Counted from the stretch's first letter, positions 8,498 through 17,704 are shown. The stretch: 64,000 nt of DNA from Synechococcus sp. HK05 (GCF_019104765.1 NZ_JAHRXJ010000007.1:1-64000); one strand, 5' to 3'. Program-made: numbers and translations. The notes: generated by a model from the sequence alone, not told the origin.

Positions 8498-8539
8498 GGG
8501 CGGGAGCAAACTCCCAGGGCGGATCGTATCAGTCACGGG

Positions 8540-9790
8540 ATGCCCGGCCGTTTGCTGGTGCTGAGCAACGGCCATGGGGAAGACCTCATCGCGTTGCGGG
8601 TGCTCCAGGCCCTTCACCGCCGCCGGCCGGAGCTGGAGATCGCGGTGATGCCCTTGGTGGGAGAGGGCGGCGCCTTCGCTGCCGCGGAGGCTGCCGGGGT
8701 GCTCCGCCGGGTGGGCCCGCGCCGCCACCTGCCCAGTGGCGGCTTTAGCAACCAGAGCCTGCGGGGCCTGGTGGCTGATCTCTGGGCTGGCGTGCTCGCG
8801 CTGAGCTGGCGCCAATGGCGCCTGGTGCGCCGCTGGGGGCGCCGCGGTGAACCTGTGCTGGCTGTGGGGGATCTGCTGCCGCTGCTGCTCGCCTGGGGCA
8901 GCGGGGCTCCCTACGGCTTCATCGGCACCCCTAAGAGCGACTACACCTGGGCCAGTGGTCCGGGCTCTGCGGGGCTGGCGGCCCTGTATCACCGCTGCAA
9001 GGGCAGCGAGTGGGACCCCTGGGAATGGGCGCTGATGGCGGCGCGGCGCTGCCGTCTGGTCGCGATGCGTGACGCCCTCACCGCCCGCGGCCTGCGGCGG
9101 CATGGCGTGCGGGCCCTGGCGCCCGGCAACCCGATGATGGATGGTCTGCGGGCTGAACCCCTCCCGGCAGAGCTCAGCAGCTATCGCCGCCTGCTGCTCC
9201 TGGGGGGAAGCCGCATGCCCGAGGCCCTGGGCAATCTGCGCCGGTTGCTGGAGGCCTTGGCGTTGCTTGAAAACCCCGATCCCCTGTTGGTGTTAGCCCC
9301 CTGCGGCTCCAGGCCGGCCCCAGGTGACTGGGCGCCGCTGCTGGGCGGCCTGGGCTTCGAGCCGGCGGCTGCACCACCGCAGTTGCATGCGGCAGCGGCC
9401 TGGCGGCGTGGACGTGTGCTGCTGGTGGTGGGCCCTGGGCGATTCGCGGCCTGGGCCGGCTGCGCTGAGCTGGGCTTGGCGGCGGCGGGCACGGCCACCG
9501 AGCAGCTGGTGGGCCTGGGGGTGCCGGCCCTGTCGCTGCCGGGGCCCGGCCCCCAGTTCAAGGTGGGGTTTGCCCAGCGCCAGAGCCGCCTGCTTGGGGG
9601 CTCGGTGGCGGTGTGCCGTACGCCGGAGGTGTTGGCCAGGCGCCTGGAGCTGTTGCTGCACGATCCGCAGCGGCGGGATGCCCTGGGGCGGATCGGCCGG
9701 CGCCGCATGGGAGCCGCCGGCGGTAGTGAAGCGTTGGCGCGGCTGCTGGAGCAGCGCCTGCTCGAGCCGGTTGCAGGTCAGGCGGGATGA
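8540..9790 (+). CDS. lipid-A-disaccharide synthase-related protein
   Basis: This 416-residue protein resembles the cyanobacterial LpxB-related family (TIGR03492 type), a glycosyltransferase-B-like group that is not the true LpxB. Visible features are an N-terminal LLVLSNGHGEDLIALRVLQ segment, a GGFSNQSLRGLVADLWAG helix, YGFIGTPKSDYTW and LAPGNPMMDGL. The C-terminal nucleotide-sugar-binding-like region contains GTATEQLVGLGVPALSLPG. ATG 8540 matches the N-terminal motif and clears the tRNA-Cys gene; the frame is open further upstream. The substrate is unknown, with a role in the outer membrane or cell envelope likely only by analogy. Confidence 0.8.
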   Translation: MPGRLLVLSNGHGEDLIALRVLQALHRRRPELEIAVMPLVGEGGAFAAAEAAGVLRRVGPRRHLPSGGFSNQSLRGLVADLWAGVLALSWRQWRLVRRWGRRGEPVLAVGDLLPLLLAWGSGAPYGFIGTPKSDYTWASGPGSAGLAALYHRCKGSEWDPWEWALMAARRCRLVAMRDALTARGLRRHGVRALAPGNPMMDGLRAEPLPAELSSYRRLLLLGGSRMPEALGNLRRLLEALALLENPDPLLVLAPCGSRPAPGDWAPLLGGLGFEPAAAPPQLHAAAAWRRGRVLLVVGPGRFAAWAGCAELGLAAAGTATEQLVGLGVPALSLPGPGPQFKVGFAQRQSRLLGGSVAVCRTPEVLARRLELLLHDPQRRDALGRIGRRRMGAAGGSEALARLLEQRLLEPVAGQAG

Positions 9791-9815
9791 TGGCGCTACG
9801 CCTTCAGCAGCCCGC

Positions 9816-10073
9816 ATGGCAGCGCCCCAGGACAAGGACTACGTGATTGCCTGCGGAAAGCTGGCCAGCGCTTTGAGCATCAGCATTGCCGCCGCCCGCC
9901 GCAAGGTGGATCTGGTGGCGGCCCGTGAGGATGTGCGTGACAACGCCGGGCGCCTGCTCATCGCGCAGCGGCTGCTGGTGGAGAGCGAAGGCGTAGGCCA
10001 GGAATCCAGGCAGTTGCTCGACGTGCTCCTGGAAGCGGTGAAGGAAGAGGAGAACTACCTGGGCGACGACTGA
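9816..10073 (+). CDS. small conserved picocyanobacterial hypothetical protein
   Basis: This is an 85-residue, helix-rich acidic protein beginning MAAPQDKDYVIACGKLASAL and ending NYLGDD. It has no membrane segment, signal or metal motif, and a single cysteine at residue 13. I recall similar short proteins in Prochlorococcus and Synechococcus but no function. It follows the LpxB-related gene by 25 bases on the same strand and is convergent with the RNase D-like gene seven bases after its stop. ATG 9816 is the only sensible start. Confidence 0.75.
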   Translation: MAAPQDKDYVIACGKLASALSISIAAARRKVDLVAAREDVRDNAGRLLIAQRLLVESEGVGQESRQLLDVLLEAVKEEENYLGDD

Positions 10074-10080
10074 GCCCGGC

Positions 10081-10785
10081 TCAGCTGCGGTGCTCAAAGA
10101 TGGCGCCGAAGCGGCCGCGATCGAGCTCGGCGATCACTGGGATGCACTGGAAGCTGCGCTGCGCCAGATCCAGGCGTTCTTCGCGCTCGAGCATCTGGAT
10201 CAGTCGCTCGCGGGCCGGCAGCAGATAGCGCACATCGTTGGCGGCATAGGCCAGCTGCGCCTCGCTGAGTTCTTCCACCCGCCCCCAGTCGCTGCTCTGG
10301 GCACCCTTGTCGAGCTCCACGCCGCAGAGCTCATTCACCAGCTCCTTGAGGCCATGGCGGTTGGTGTAGGTGCGCGCCAGGCGGCTGGCCACCTTGGTGC
10401 AGAACAGAGGCTGCACGGCGATGCCGAGGCCTTCGCCCAGGGCTGCCACATCGAAGCGGGCGAAGTGGAACACCTTCACGATGGCCGGGTGCTCCATCAG
10501 TTGTTTGAGCAGCGGGGCTTCGCTCTGGCCCCGCAGGATGCGGATGCAGCACACGTTGTCCTGGTCGTCGCTGATCTGCACCAGGCAGAGGCGATCGCGG
10601 CCATGCACCAGGCCCATCGCTTCGGTGTCCACCGCTAGGGCGCTGGAGCGGCCCAGGAGCTCATGCCATTCCGGTGTGAGATCGCCATCGAGCACGGCGA
10701 AGCGGGCCGGGCTGGAGCCGGCGGCCGGTGCAGCGGGACCGCTGGATTGGGAGCTGGTCAAGGTGAGGGCGGGAGCTGGAGCCAT
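10081..10785 (-). CDS. RNase D-like 3'-5' exonuclease
   Basis: This is a DEDD-superfamily exonuclease domain of the RNase D type, acting on structured RNA 3' ends. The motifs are visible in order: VDTEAMGL (Exo I, Asp and Glu), FHFARFDVAAL (Exo II, Asp), and LAYAANDVRYLL (Exo III, Tyr and Asp of DEDDy). It is only 234 residues and lacks the C-terminal HRDC domains of E. coli RNase D, the usual short bacterial form. The N-terminal 30 residues are low-complexity. ATG 10785 is used; ATG 10815 is also in frame. Confidence 0.88.
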   Translation of the reverse strand: MAPAPALTLTSSQSSGPAAPAAGSSPARFAVLDGDLTPEWHELLGRSSALAVDTEAMGLVHGRDRLCLVQISDDQDNVCCIRILRGQSEAPLLKQLMEHPAIVKVFHFARFDVAALGEGLGIAVQPLFCTKVASRLARTYTNRHGLKELVNELCGVELDKGAQSSDWGRVEELSEAQLAYAANDVRYLLPARERLIQMLEREERLDLAQRSFQCIPVIAELDRGRFGAIFEHRS

Positions 10786-10892
10786 CGTCGCGGACCGCCG
10801 GCCGCGCACCGGCAAAACCCAAGATCATCTTTCGCTCTTGAAAATCGAAATGAGACTGCGCTAGCAGGTGGGTGTGCCGCTGGGTTGTTGTG

Positions 10893-11366
10893 ATGCGATC
10901 CCCCTGCTCCCCGGGGCTTTCGGGTCTTGGAGCGATTCGAGCCTTTTTTGAGCAGCCGCCCATTCAGCATCTGGGTCTCGAGCTGGCTGTCTGCTGGATT
11001 CTCGAGTGCTTGCTCGAGCACGACAGCTACCCCACCGCGCTGATGCACGACCTGTGCGATGCGCACCCGAAGCTGCGGTTGTCGGAAACGGTGCTGCAGC
11101 AGTCGATCCATTTCCTCGATCACGAGGGGGCGATCAGCACCTACAGCCAGCGCTGCCCCAGTCGAGGTCGGCCTCGGCGGATGCTGCACCTGCTGGATGA
11201 GCACCGCGCCGCCGCCCAGGAGCTGATGACGCCGTGGCGGCACTGGCTTGAGGAGAATGAAGCGCATCTGCACGGCGGCGCGCATGCCCCCAGCCCTGGG
11301 TTCCACCCTGCTGCTCACCCTGCTCCTGGCTGTCGGCCTGGTGTTCTTCCTGCGGGCCGCCAGTAA
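10893..11366 (+). CDS. PadR-like winged-helix transcriptional regulator
   Basis: This is a 157-residue predicted DNA-binding protein. Residues about 20-110 look like a PadR winged helix: LELAVCWILECLLEHDSYPTALMHDLC is the first helices, LRLSETVLQQSIHFLDHEG the recognition region, and SRGRPRRMLHLLDEH the wing with its typical R-R-x-L-x-L pattern. Targets are unknown. PadR-type proteins in cyanobacteria include Pex, a clock modifier, but I cannot say this is its orthologue. ATG 10893 is preferred to GTG 10872. The 3' end overlaps the next gene by 83 bases, and the last 25 or so residues may be non-conserved. Confidence 0.7.
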   Translation: MRSPCSPGLSGLGAIRAFFEQPPIQHLGLELAVCWILECLLEHDSYPTALMHDLCDAHPKLRLSETVLQQSIHFLDHEGAISTYSQRCPSRGRPRRMLHLLDEHRAAAQELMTPWRHWLEENEAHLHGGAHAPSPGFHPAAHPAPGCRPGVLPAGRQ

Positions 11367-11838
11367 AGACCGCACCACCGTGGTGGAGGTGCGCTCGTCC
11401 CGTCCACCCCTCGAAGTGCTGCCGGTGATGGCCGACTGGCTCAAGCAGCGCGGTTGGCTCGAGCAGGAGAGCAATCCTGAGCGGCGTCTGCTGCGCTTCC
11501 GCGGCCAGGTGCAGGCCAGCGGCGGCTTGGCGGTGTTGCTGTCGCTGCTGGGTGGCGTGGGGGCCGGCTGCCTGGGGCTGGTGCTACGTCAGCTGATGCC
11601 GCCGTTGCAGTGGTGGCCGCTGCTCTTGATCGGCTTGGGGCCCCTCGCCGGGGTGCTGTATCGCCGCCGCGCCGCCCGCGCTGAAGTGGTGGAGCTGCGC
11701 CTGATCAGCCACGACCAGGCCACCGGCAGTGCCCTGCGCCTCCGTGCCCACCGCGATGAGCTGATTGCGCTGGAGCAGGAATTGGGGCCCCAGCTGGGGC
11801 TGTTCAGCGATGGGAATCTGCTGAGCTCCCCGATCTGA
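11284..11838 (+). CDS. CCB2/CCB4-like cofactor assembly membrane protein (DUF2930 type)
   Basis: This 184-residue membrane protein resembles the cyanobacterial/plastid family that assembles the extra c-type heme (heme ci) of cytochrome b6. There is one membrane helix at the N-terminus (LLLTLLLAVGLVFFLRA) followed by the conserved-looking SKDRTTVVEV. Two more hydrophobic stretches lie in the middle (about residues 75-130) with GPLAGVLYRRRA at their end, then a soluble C-terminal tail. ATG 11284 puts the first helix at the N-terminus. It overlaps the PadR-like gene, so the two may be coupled. The assignment is from remembered family features, not a search. Confidence 0.65.
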   Translation: MPPALGSTLLLTLLLAVGLVFFLRAASKDRTTVVEVRSSRPPLEVLPVMADWLKQRGWLEQESNPERRLLRFRGQVQASGGLAVLLSLLGGVGAGCLGLVLRQLMPPLQWWPLLLIGLGPLAGVLYRRRAARAEVVELRLISHDQATGSALRLRAHRDELIALEQELGPQLGLFSDGNLLSSPI

Positions 11839-11873
11839 GCCAGAGTGATCAGCTGACATCGCCGCCGTCACGC

Positions 11874-12710
11874 ATGGCCTGCCCGACTGGCCTTCGCCGC
11901 AGTGTGTTGTTGGCAGGGTTGCTTCTGGGCACCCTGGGCCTGGCGGCAGCGGCCGAGGCCCCCGCACCCCGCAGTGGCGGCACGGATCCGCTCACCGGCG
12001 TGCGCAGCCGCCTCCAGCGTGATTGGGTCGGGCGCCGCGCCGTCGGGCGTGAGGTGGAGATTCTGGTGATGGCCGGCCATGCGGATTCCCAGGGCATTCC
12101 CGGTGCCGGAACCTCCGGTGCTGCGGTGGATCTGGCCGGTGCCCGGCCCATGCAGCCCGGCATCCGCGACGAGCTCTATTGGAATCTCGAGGTGGCCCGG
12201 CGGGTGGTGGAGCTGGGCCGGCAGCGCGGGCTCAACATCCGCTTCTACGACCCGCAAGTGCGCACGATCCACAACGGCGACGACCCCCGCACCAATTGGA
12301 GTGTGGGCAAGGCCCATGCCGCCGCCGGGGGCTATGCCCTCGAGATTCACTTCGACGCCTACGGCCCGGATGGGGTGGGATCCGGTGTGATCCCGGCGCT
12401 GCATCGCCCCCACAGCAGCCTTGACGAAAGCCTGGCCCAGGCATTCGGCGGCTACCCACGCCAGTTCCGCGGCGGCCTCGGCGGCCCCCGCCGCGGCATC
12501 ACGATCCTGGAAATCGGCAAGCTCGAGGCCCCGCTGGAGCCGGCGCTGCGCAATCCAGCCAGCCGCGAGCAGGCCCTCGCTGCGATCACTGCACGGGTGG
12601 TGAATGCCCTGGAGTTGGGGGTGGGCGGCGTGGCTGAACCCACCGCCGCCGCCGCTCCAACGCCTGCTTCAGTTCACAGCCCCGTGGGGCTGGCAACGGC
12701 CGATCAATGA
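11874..12710 (+). CDS. secreted N-acetylmuramoyl-L-alanine amidase-like protein
   Basis: This 278-residue product starts with a signal sequence ([22 protein letters not shown]). The core follows the zinc amidase (Amidase_3) layout. [10 protein letters not shown] holds a first His, [16 protein letters not shown] a helix with Glu, [10 protein letters not shown] a second His, and [12 protein letters not shown] a late Glu where family members have the catalytic Glu. The sequences around these are atypical, so activity is inferred rather than seen. A role in peptidoglycan trimming is likely by fold. The last 42 bases overlap the convergent hemF gene. Confidence 0.65.
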   Translation: MACPTGLRRSVLLAGLLLGTLGLAAAAEAPAPRSGGTDPLTGVRSRLQRDWVGRRAVGREVEILVMAGHADSQGIPGAGTSGAAVDLAGARPMQPGIRDELYWNLEVARRVVELGRQRGLNIRFYDPQVRTIHNGDDPRTNWSVGKAHAAAGGYALEIHFDAYGPDGVGSGVIPALHRPHSSLDESLAQAFGGYPRQFRGGLGGPRRGITILEIGKLEAPLEPALRNPASREQALAAITARVVNALELGVGGVAEPTAAAAPTPASVHSPVGLATADQ

Positions 12711-13763
12711 GGCGTCGCCCAGCCAGTTCTGGGGCTTGGTGAACAGCTCGGTGAGCAGCGCTTCGCGGCTGCCGGCCTCGGGCTGATAGCCGTATTCCCA
12801 GCGCACCAGCGGCGGCAGCGACATCAGGATCGATTCGGTGCGGCCGTTGGTTTGCAGACCAAAGATGGTGCCGCGGTCGAACACGAGGTTGAACTCCACA
12901 TAGCGGCCGCGGCGGTAGAGCTGGAACTGGCGTTCACGCTCGCCGTAGGGGGTGTGCTGCCGCTTTTCAGCGATCGGCACATAGCTCGGCAGGAAGGCGT
13001 TGCCGCAGGCGCTGGCCAGAGCGAACAGCTGCTCCCAGCTTTGGGGTTGGGCGCCCACCCGCTGGCCGGCCGCGGCGGCGGGACCGGCGGGGTTCTGGCC
13101 TTTGTAGAGCACGCCGCGGGGGTCTTGGTAGTCGTAGAAGATGCCGCCCACGCCGCGGGTTTCATCGCGGTGCTTCAGATAGAAGTATTCGTCGCACCAG
13201 GGTTTGAAAACCTCATAAAACGAGGGGTTCACGCAGTCGCAGGCGCTTTTGAGGGTGCTGTGGAAATGCTTGGCGTCGTCGAGGAAGGGGTAGTAAGGGG
13301 TGAGGTCGGCGCCGCCGCCGAACCACCACACCGGGCCCGCCTCGAAATAGCGGTAGTTGAGGTGAACGGTGGGGATGTAGGGGTTGCGCGGGTGCAGCAC
13401 CATCGAGGTGCCGGTGGCGAACCAGCGATGGCCCTTGGCCTCCGGGCGCTGGTTCAGGATCGATGGGGGCAGTTCGCTGCCCTCCACCTCCGAGAAGTTC
13501 ACACCGCCCTGCTCAAACACGCGGCCGCCCTTCATCACGCGCGAGCGTCCGCCGCCGCCCTCAGGCCGCACCCAGCTTTCTTCGGCAAAGCGGCCGGTGC
13601 CGTCGAGTTGCTCGAGGCCGGAGCAGATCGAATCCTGCAGGCCCATCAGCAGCGCCTTGGCCCGCTCCCGCGAATCCGCTGGCGGTGCCTCCAGCGCCGG
13701 GGCAGCCGCGGCAGGGGTGCTGCCCAGCTTGGCTTTGGCTCGCGACAGCAGGCCCTTCAACAT
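12669..13763 (-). CDS. hemF: oxygen-dependent coproporphyrinogen III oxidase
   Basis: This is the aerobic enzyme of heme and chlorophyll synthesis that converts coproporphyrinogen III to protoporphyrinogen IX. Recognisable blocks are [46 protein letters not shown] and [10 protein letters not shown], followed by [20 protein letters not shown] and [11 protein letters not shown] near the C-terminus. Length (364) is usual for cyanobacterial HemF with a short Ala-rich N-terminal extension. It diverges from mrp across 178 bases and converges with the amidase-like gene. Confidence 0.96.
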   Translation of the reverse strand: MLKGLLSRAKAKLGSTPAAAAPALEAPPADSRERAKALLMGLQDSICSGLEQLDGTGRFAEESWVRPEGGGGRSRVMKGGRVFEQGGVNFSEVEGSELPPSILNQRPEAKGHRWFATGTSMVLHPRNPYIPTVHLNYRYFEAGPVWWFGGGADLTPYYPFLDDAKHFHSTLKSACDCVNPSFYEVFKPWCDEYFYLKHRDETRGVGGIFYDYQDPRGVLYKGQNPAGPAAAAGQRVGAQPQSWEQLFALASACGNAFLPSYVPIAEKRQHTPYGERERQFQLYRRGRYVEFNLVFDRGTIFGLQTNGRTESILMSLPPLVRWEYGYQPEAGSREALLTELFTKPQNWLGDASLIGRCQPHGAVN

Positions 13764-13941
13764 TCAGTGCAACCCCAGCGGGGCTCCGGCAAACCGCCTC
13801 ACCTTTTCAGCTCAACCAGCCGGCGCACAAGCTTTCGAGAGAGTTCGTGATCACGATGGCGGGATGCCGTTGGCCGGGCGTTGCTGGCCGCTAAGGCTTC
13901 TGGCCATCGCTTCTAGGATCCGGGTTCTTTCCTCCCGCCCG

Positions 13942-15048
13942 ATGGCCAGCGCTGATCAGGCCTTAGCCCAGGCCCTCGCCGCCCTCGAGCCCCTCACCGA
14001 TGCCGGCAGCGGTCGCAGCCTGCTGGAGCTGCAGTGGATTCAGCAGGTGCGCGTGCAGAACAACCGGGTGGTGTTCCGCTTGGCTCTGCCCGGCTATGCC
14101 AATGCCCAGCGCGAGCGCATCGCGGCTGATGCCCGCGGTGCCCTGCTGCAGGTGGGCGGTATCGAGGATGTGCAGATTGAGCTGGCACCTCCGCCGGCTC
14201 CGGCGGCCGCCCATCAGCAGGCGCCGATCGGTGCGGCCGGCCATGGCGGCGGCGGCCCTGAGAAGCAGTCGATCCCAGGCGTGAAGCAGGTGATTGCCGT
14301 GAGCAGCGGCAAAGGCGGTGTGGGCAAGAGCACCGTGGCCGTGAACCTCGCCTGTGCCCTGGCGGCCTCCGGCCTGAAGGTGGGCCTGCTCGATGCGGAT
14401 ATCTACGGCCCCAATGCCCCCACGATGCTCGGGGTGGCGGATCAAACGCCCGAGGTGCAGGGCAGCGGCAACACCCAGATCCTCACGCCGCTGGAGAGCT
14501 GCGGCATCGCCATGGTGTCGATGGGGCTGTTGATCGATGCCCATCAGCCGGTGATCTGGCGTGGGCCGATGCTCAACGGCATCATTCGCCAGTTCCTGTA
14601 TCAGGTGGAGTGGGGTGAGCGCGACGTGCTCGTGGTGGATCTGCCCCCGGGAACCGGCGACGCCCAGCTCAGCCTCGCCCAGGCGGTGCCCATGGCGGGC
14701 GTGATCATCGTGACCACGCCGCAGATGGTGTCGCTGCAGGATGCACGCCGTGGCTTGGCGATGTTCCAGCAGCTTGGGGTGCCGGTGCTGGGGGTGGTGG
14801 AAAACATGACCGCCTTCATCCCGCCCGATGCGCCTGAGAAGCGCTACGAGCTGTTCGGCTCCGGTGGCGGCGCTCAGTTGGCTCAGGAGAGCGGGGTGCC
14901 GCTGCTGGCGCAGTTGCCGATGGAGCTGGCGGTGGTGCAGGGCGGAGATGGCGGCCGCCCGGCGGTGCTCAGTGCACCCGAATCGGCTACAGCCCAGGCT
15001 TTTCGTGATCTGGCAGCACGCCTGCTGCCACTGGCGGCCCCCGCATGA
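13942..15048 (+). CDS. mrp: Mrp/ApbC-family P-loop protein (Fe-S carrier-like)
   Basis: This 368-residue protein combines an N-terminal MIP18/DUF59-like domain (about 1-90) and an Mrp/NBP35 ATPase domain. The P-loop is the deviant Walker A SSGKGGVGKST, followed by LLDADIYGPNAPTMLG and VVDLPPGTGDAQLSLAQ. Members carry Fe-S clusters to client proteins. Here the usual CxxC pair after the NM segment is absent (ENMTAFIPPDAPEKRYELFG), and I see only two cysteines in the whole protein. ATG 13942 is the natural start of the DUF59 part. The gene overlaps rodA by ATGA. Confidence 0.9.
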   Translation: MASADQALAQALAALEPLTDAGSGRSLLELQWIQQVRVQNNRVVFRLALPGYANAQRERIAADARGALLQVGGIEDVQIELAPPPAPAAAHQQAPIGAAGHGGGGPEKQSIPGVKQVIAVSSGKGGVGKSTVAVNLACALAASGLKVGLLDADIYGPNAPTMLGVADQTPEVQGSGNTQILTPLESCGIAMVSMGLLIDAHQPVIWRGPMLNGIIRQFLYQVEWGERDVLVVDLPPGTGDAQLSLAQAVPMAGVIIVTTPQMVSLQDARRGLAMFQQLGVPVLGVVENMTAFIPPDAPEKRYELFGSGGGAQLAQESGVPLLAQLPMELAVVQGGDGGRPAVLSAPESATAQAFRDLAARLLPLAAPA

Positions 15049-16331
15049 CCCTGCTGGGGCTCTGGGGCCGGCGCCGCAGCGCCCTGTTCGCCGCCGGTGG
15101 CTCCCGCCGTCGCCGCTGGGTGGATCGCGTCGACAAGCTGCTGTGGTGGATTCCCCTGGCGATGATCTTCGTGTCGGGGATCCTGATCGCCAGCACCCAG
15201 CGCCAGGCGGATTACGCCGATTGGTATCAGCACTGGGTGACGGCGGCAGTGGGGTTGGTAATTGCCCTGGGCCTGGCGCGGGTGCCCGTGGAGAGCATCA
15301 CCCGCTGGCCCTGGGTGATCTATGGCGTCACCGTGGCCAGCTTGGTTGCGGTGCGGGTGGTGGGGGTGAGTGCCCTCGGCGCCCAGAGCTGGATCAACAT
15401 CGCCGGCTTCAATGTCCAGCCCTCGGAATTCGCCAAGATCGGCGCGATCCTGCTGCTGGCGCGCGTGCTCTCACGCCATCCGGTGGAGCGCCCGGTGGAT
15501 CTGGTGCGCCCGGTGGCGATCATCAGCTTCCCCTGGCTGCTGGTGCTGGTGCAGCCCGATCTGGGCACCTCACTGGTGTTCGGTGCATTGCTGTTGGTGA
15601 TGATGTTCTGGTCGGGGATGCCCGGCAGCTGGGTGGTGCTCTTTCTCTCCCCGGTGATCACCGCGATCGTGGCCGGGGTGTTCCCCTGGTTGCTGCTGGC
15701 CTGGATTCCGGCGATGGGGCTCGTGGCTTGGAAGAGTCTTCCTTGGAAGCGGGTTGGGCTTTCGCTCGTGCTGGCGGTGCAAGGGGTGTTTGCGGTGGCC
15801 ACCCCCTGGCTGTGGAACAACTTCCTGCAGCCCCACCAGCGCGACCGCCTCACGCTCTTCCTCGATCCCAACAAAGACCCCCTCGGCGGCGGCTATCACC
15901 TGTTGCAAAGCACCGTGGGCATCGGATCCGGTGGTGTGTTCGGCACTGGGCTGTTGCAGGGTCATCTCACCCTGTTGCGCTTCATCCCGGAGCAGCACAC
16001 CGATTTCATCTTCAGCGCCCTGGGTGAGGAGCTCGGCTTTGTGGGCTCGGTGCTGGCGGTGCTCGGGTTTGTGTTCTGGATCTGGCGCCTGCTGCAGATC
16101 GCCGGCAAAGCCCGTACGGATGTGGAGTCGCTGGTGGTGGTCGGCGTGGGGGCGATGGTGATGTTTCAGGTGGTGGTGAACATCAACATGACCATTGGCC
16201 TCGGTCCGATCACCGGCATCCCCCTGCCCTGGTTGAGCTACGGCCGCTCGGCGATGTTGGTGAACTTCATCGCCCTGGGCCTGTGTGCCTCGGCGGCTCG
16301 CCGCGGCGCCCAGAGGCTGCCCCGCTGGTGA
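15045..16331 (+). CDS. rodA: RodA/FtsW-family SEDS peptidoglycan polymerase
   Basis: This is a polytopic membrane glycosyltransferase for cell-wall elongation. It is 428 residues with about ten hydrophobic segments. Family motifs are GAQSWINIAGFNVQPSEFAK (essential-loop region), VLVQPDLGTSLVF (conserved Asp), FIPEQHTDFIFSALGEELGF and GIPLPWLSYGRSAML. The start overlaps the mrp stop and the stop overlaps the kinase start, so the three genes are tightly coupled. RodA is preferred to FtsW because of its overall pattern and the absence of an ftsQ/murG neighbourhood. Confidence 0.92.
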   Translation: MTLLGLWGRRRSALFAAGGSRRRRWVDRVDKLLWWIPLAMIFVSGILIASTQRQADYADWYQHWVTAAVGLVIALGLARVPVESITRWPWVIYGVTVASLVAVRVVGVSALGAQSWINIAGFNVQPSEFAKIGAILLLARVLSRHPVERPVDLVRPVAIISFPWLLVLVQPDLGTSLVFGALLLVMMFWSGMPGSWVVLFLSPVITAIVAGVFPWLLLAWIPAMGLVAWKSLPWKRVGLSLVLAVQGVFAVATPWLWNNFLQPHQRDRLTLFLDPNKDPLGGGYHLLQSTVGIGSGGVFGTGLLQGHLTLLRFIPEQHTDFIFSALGEELGFVGSVLAVLGFVFWIWRLLQIAGKARTDVESLVVVGVGAMVMFQVVVNINMTIGLGPITGIPLPWLSYGRSAMLVNFIALGLCASAARRGAQRLPRW

Positions 16332-17704
16332 GCGCCTCAGGGCCCGCGAGTTTGGAGCAGCTGCGGCAGCGGCTGGCGGAGGGGGTGCCGCCCGGTTGCA
16401 GCGACGACGACAGCGTGCGCCGCCAGTGGTGGGCGGCCCTCGCCACCTTGCAAGAGGATTTTTTGCTGCCCCTTGGGGCGCAGCAGGGGGTGTGGCTCGC
16501 GGCACCATTGCCGGCCTTGCACGAGCCGGATCTGTTGCAGCAGTTGCAGGGTTGGGTGTGGGCGCCGGCGGAGCTGGGTGATTTGCTGCAGGCCGGCTCT
16601 CCCCTGTTGCCGCCTGGGCTCAGCAGTGCACCGGCCCGAGCGGCGGGCGGCTTCCAGCGCCAGCCGCTCCTGGAGGCCGATGGCACGGATCCGCTGCTGC
16701 TGGTGCTCACCCCGCGCCTGCAGGTAGCCATGGCGCTCCTGGGCGAGAGCGGCCAGCGGCGGCTGGTGGTGCGCTTTGACCCGCCCACGCTCTCAGCGGC
16801 CCTGAGCCTGCTGGATGAGCGCTTGCAGCACACCGATCCCCAGCAGGGGCAGCGGCTGCGCCAGGCGATTCAGGCGCTGGGGCCGTTACAGAGCGATGAG
16901 CAGCTGGCCCAGCGCTTCTGGCCGCGGCTGGCGGAACGGCTGGCGGCCATGGCCCCAAGCCTCACCCTCCAGCCTCTCGTGCACCGCAGCAGCACCACTG
17001 ATGCCAGCGCCAGCACGGGCCCGAGCAGTGAGCTGGCGCTGCTGGAGGCCCTTACCCATGAGGTGCGCACACCGCTGGCCACGATCCGCACCCTGATCCG
17101 CTCGCTGCTGCGCCGCAGCGATTTGCCGGCTCTGGTGCGCCAGCGTTTGCAGCAGATCGATGGTGAATGCAGCGAACAGATCGATCGCTTTGGCCTGATC
17201 TTTCTGGCGGCGGAGCTGCAGCGCCAGCCGGGCAGCGCTGAGCCCCCGCAAGCGCTGGCCCGCACCGATCTGGCCCGGCTGCTGGAGCAGCTGGAGCCGG
17301 TGTGGCGTCAGCAGTTGCTGCGCCGCAGCCTTGCGATCGAATTGAGCTGCAGCCCGGAGTTGCCGCCCGTGCTCAGCGATCCGGCGCGGCTTGAAACCGT
17401 GCTCGGCGGCCTGGTGGATCGCTTTAGCCGCGGGCTACCTGCCGGGGCGGTAGTGCGCCTGAGCCTGCAGCCCGCCGGCGCCCGTTTGAAGCTGCGCTTC
17501 AGCGCCAGCGAGGCGGTGCTCGTGGAGCTGGCTGAGCCGGCGGCCGCGGAGCGGGTGGGGCCGGTGTTGAGCTGGAATCCGGGCACCGGCAGCCTGCAGC
17601 TCAGCCGTCAGGCCACCCAGCGGTTGTTCCATAGCCTCGGGGGGCGGTTGGCGGAGCGGGCCGGCAACGATCTCACTGTGTTTTTCCCGGTGGCACAGGC
17701 CTGA
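16328..17704 (+). CDS. sensor histidine kinase-like protein with degenerate ATP-binding domain
   Basis: This 458-residue protein has a long N-terminal sensory region without membrane helices, then a HisKA-type dimerisation helix with ALTHEVRTPLATIRTLI (phospho-acceptor His about residue 244). The C-terminal ATPase region begins DPARLETVLGGLVDR, but the N-box asparagine is missing, no DxGxG box is visible, and only a vestige of the G2 box (GTGSLQLSRQATQRLF) remains. Autophosphorylation is therefore doubtful. GTG 16328 overlaps the rodA stop (GTGA). No response regulator is adjacent. A light- or envelope-linked signalling role is speculation. Confidence 0.8.
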   Translation: MSASGPASLEQLRQRLAEGVPPGCSDDDSVRRQWWAALATLQEDFLLPLGAQQGVWLAAPLPALHEPDLLQQLQGWVWAPAELGDLLQAGSPLLPPGLSSAPARAAGGFQRQPLLEADGTDPLLLVLTPRLQVAMALLGESGQRRLVVRFDPPTLSAALSLLDERLQHTDPQQGQRLRQAIQALGPLQSDEQLAQRFWPRLAERLAAMAPSLTLQPLVHRSSTTDASASTGPSSELALLEALTHEVRTPLATIRTLIRSLLRRSDLPALVRQRLQQIDGECSEQIDRFGLIFLAAELQRQPGSAEPPQALARTDLARLLEQLEPVWRQQLLRRSLAIELSCSPELPPVLSDPARLETVLGGLVDRFSRGLPAGAVVRLSLQPAGARLKLRFSASEAVLVELAEPAAAERVGPVLSWNPGTGSLQLSRQATQRLFHSLGGRLAERAGNDLTVFFPVAQA

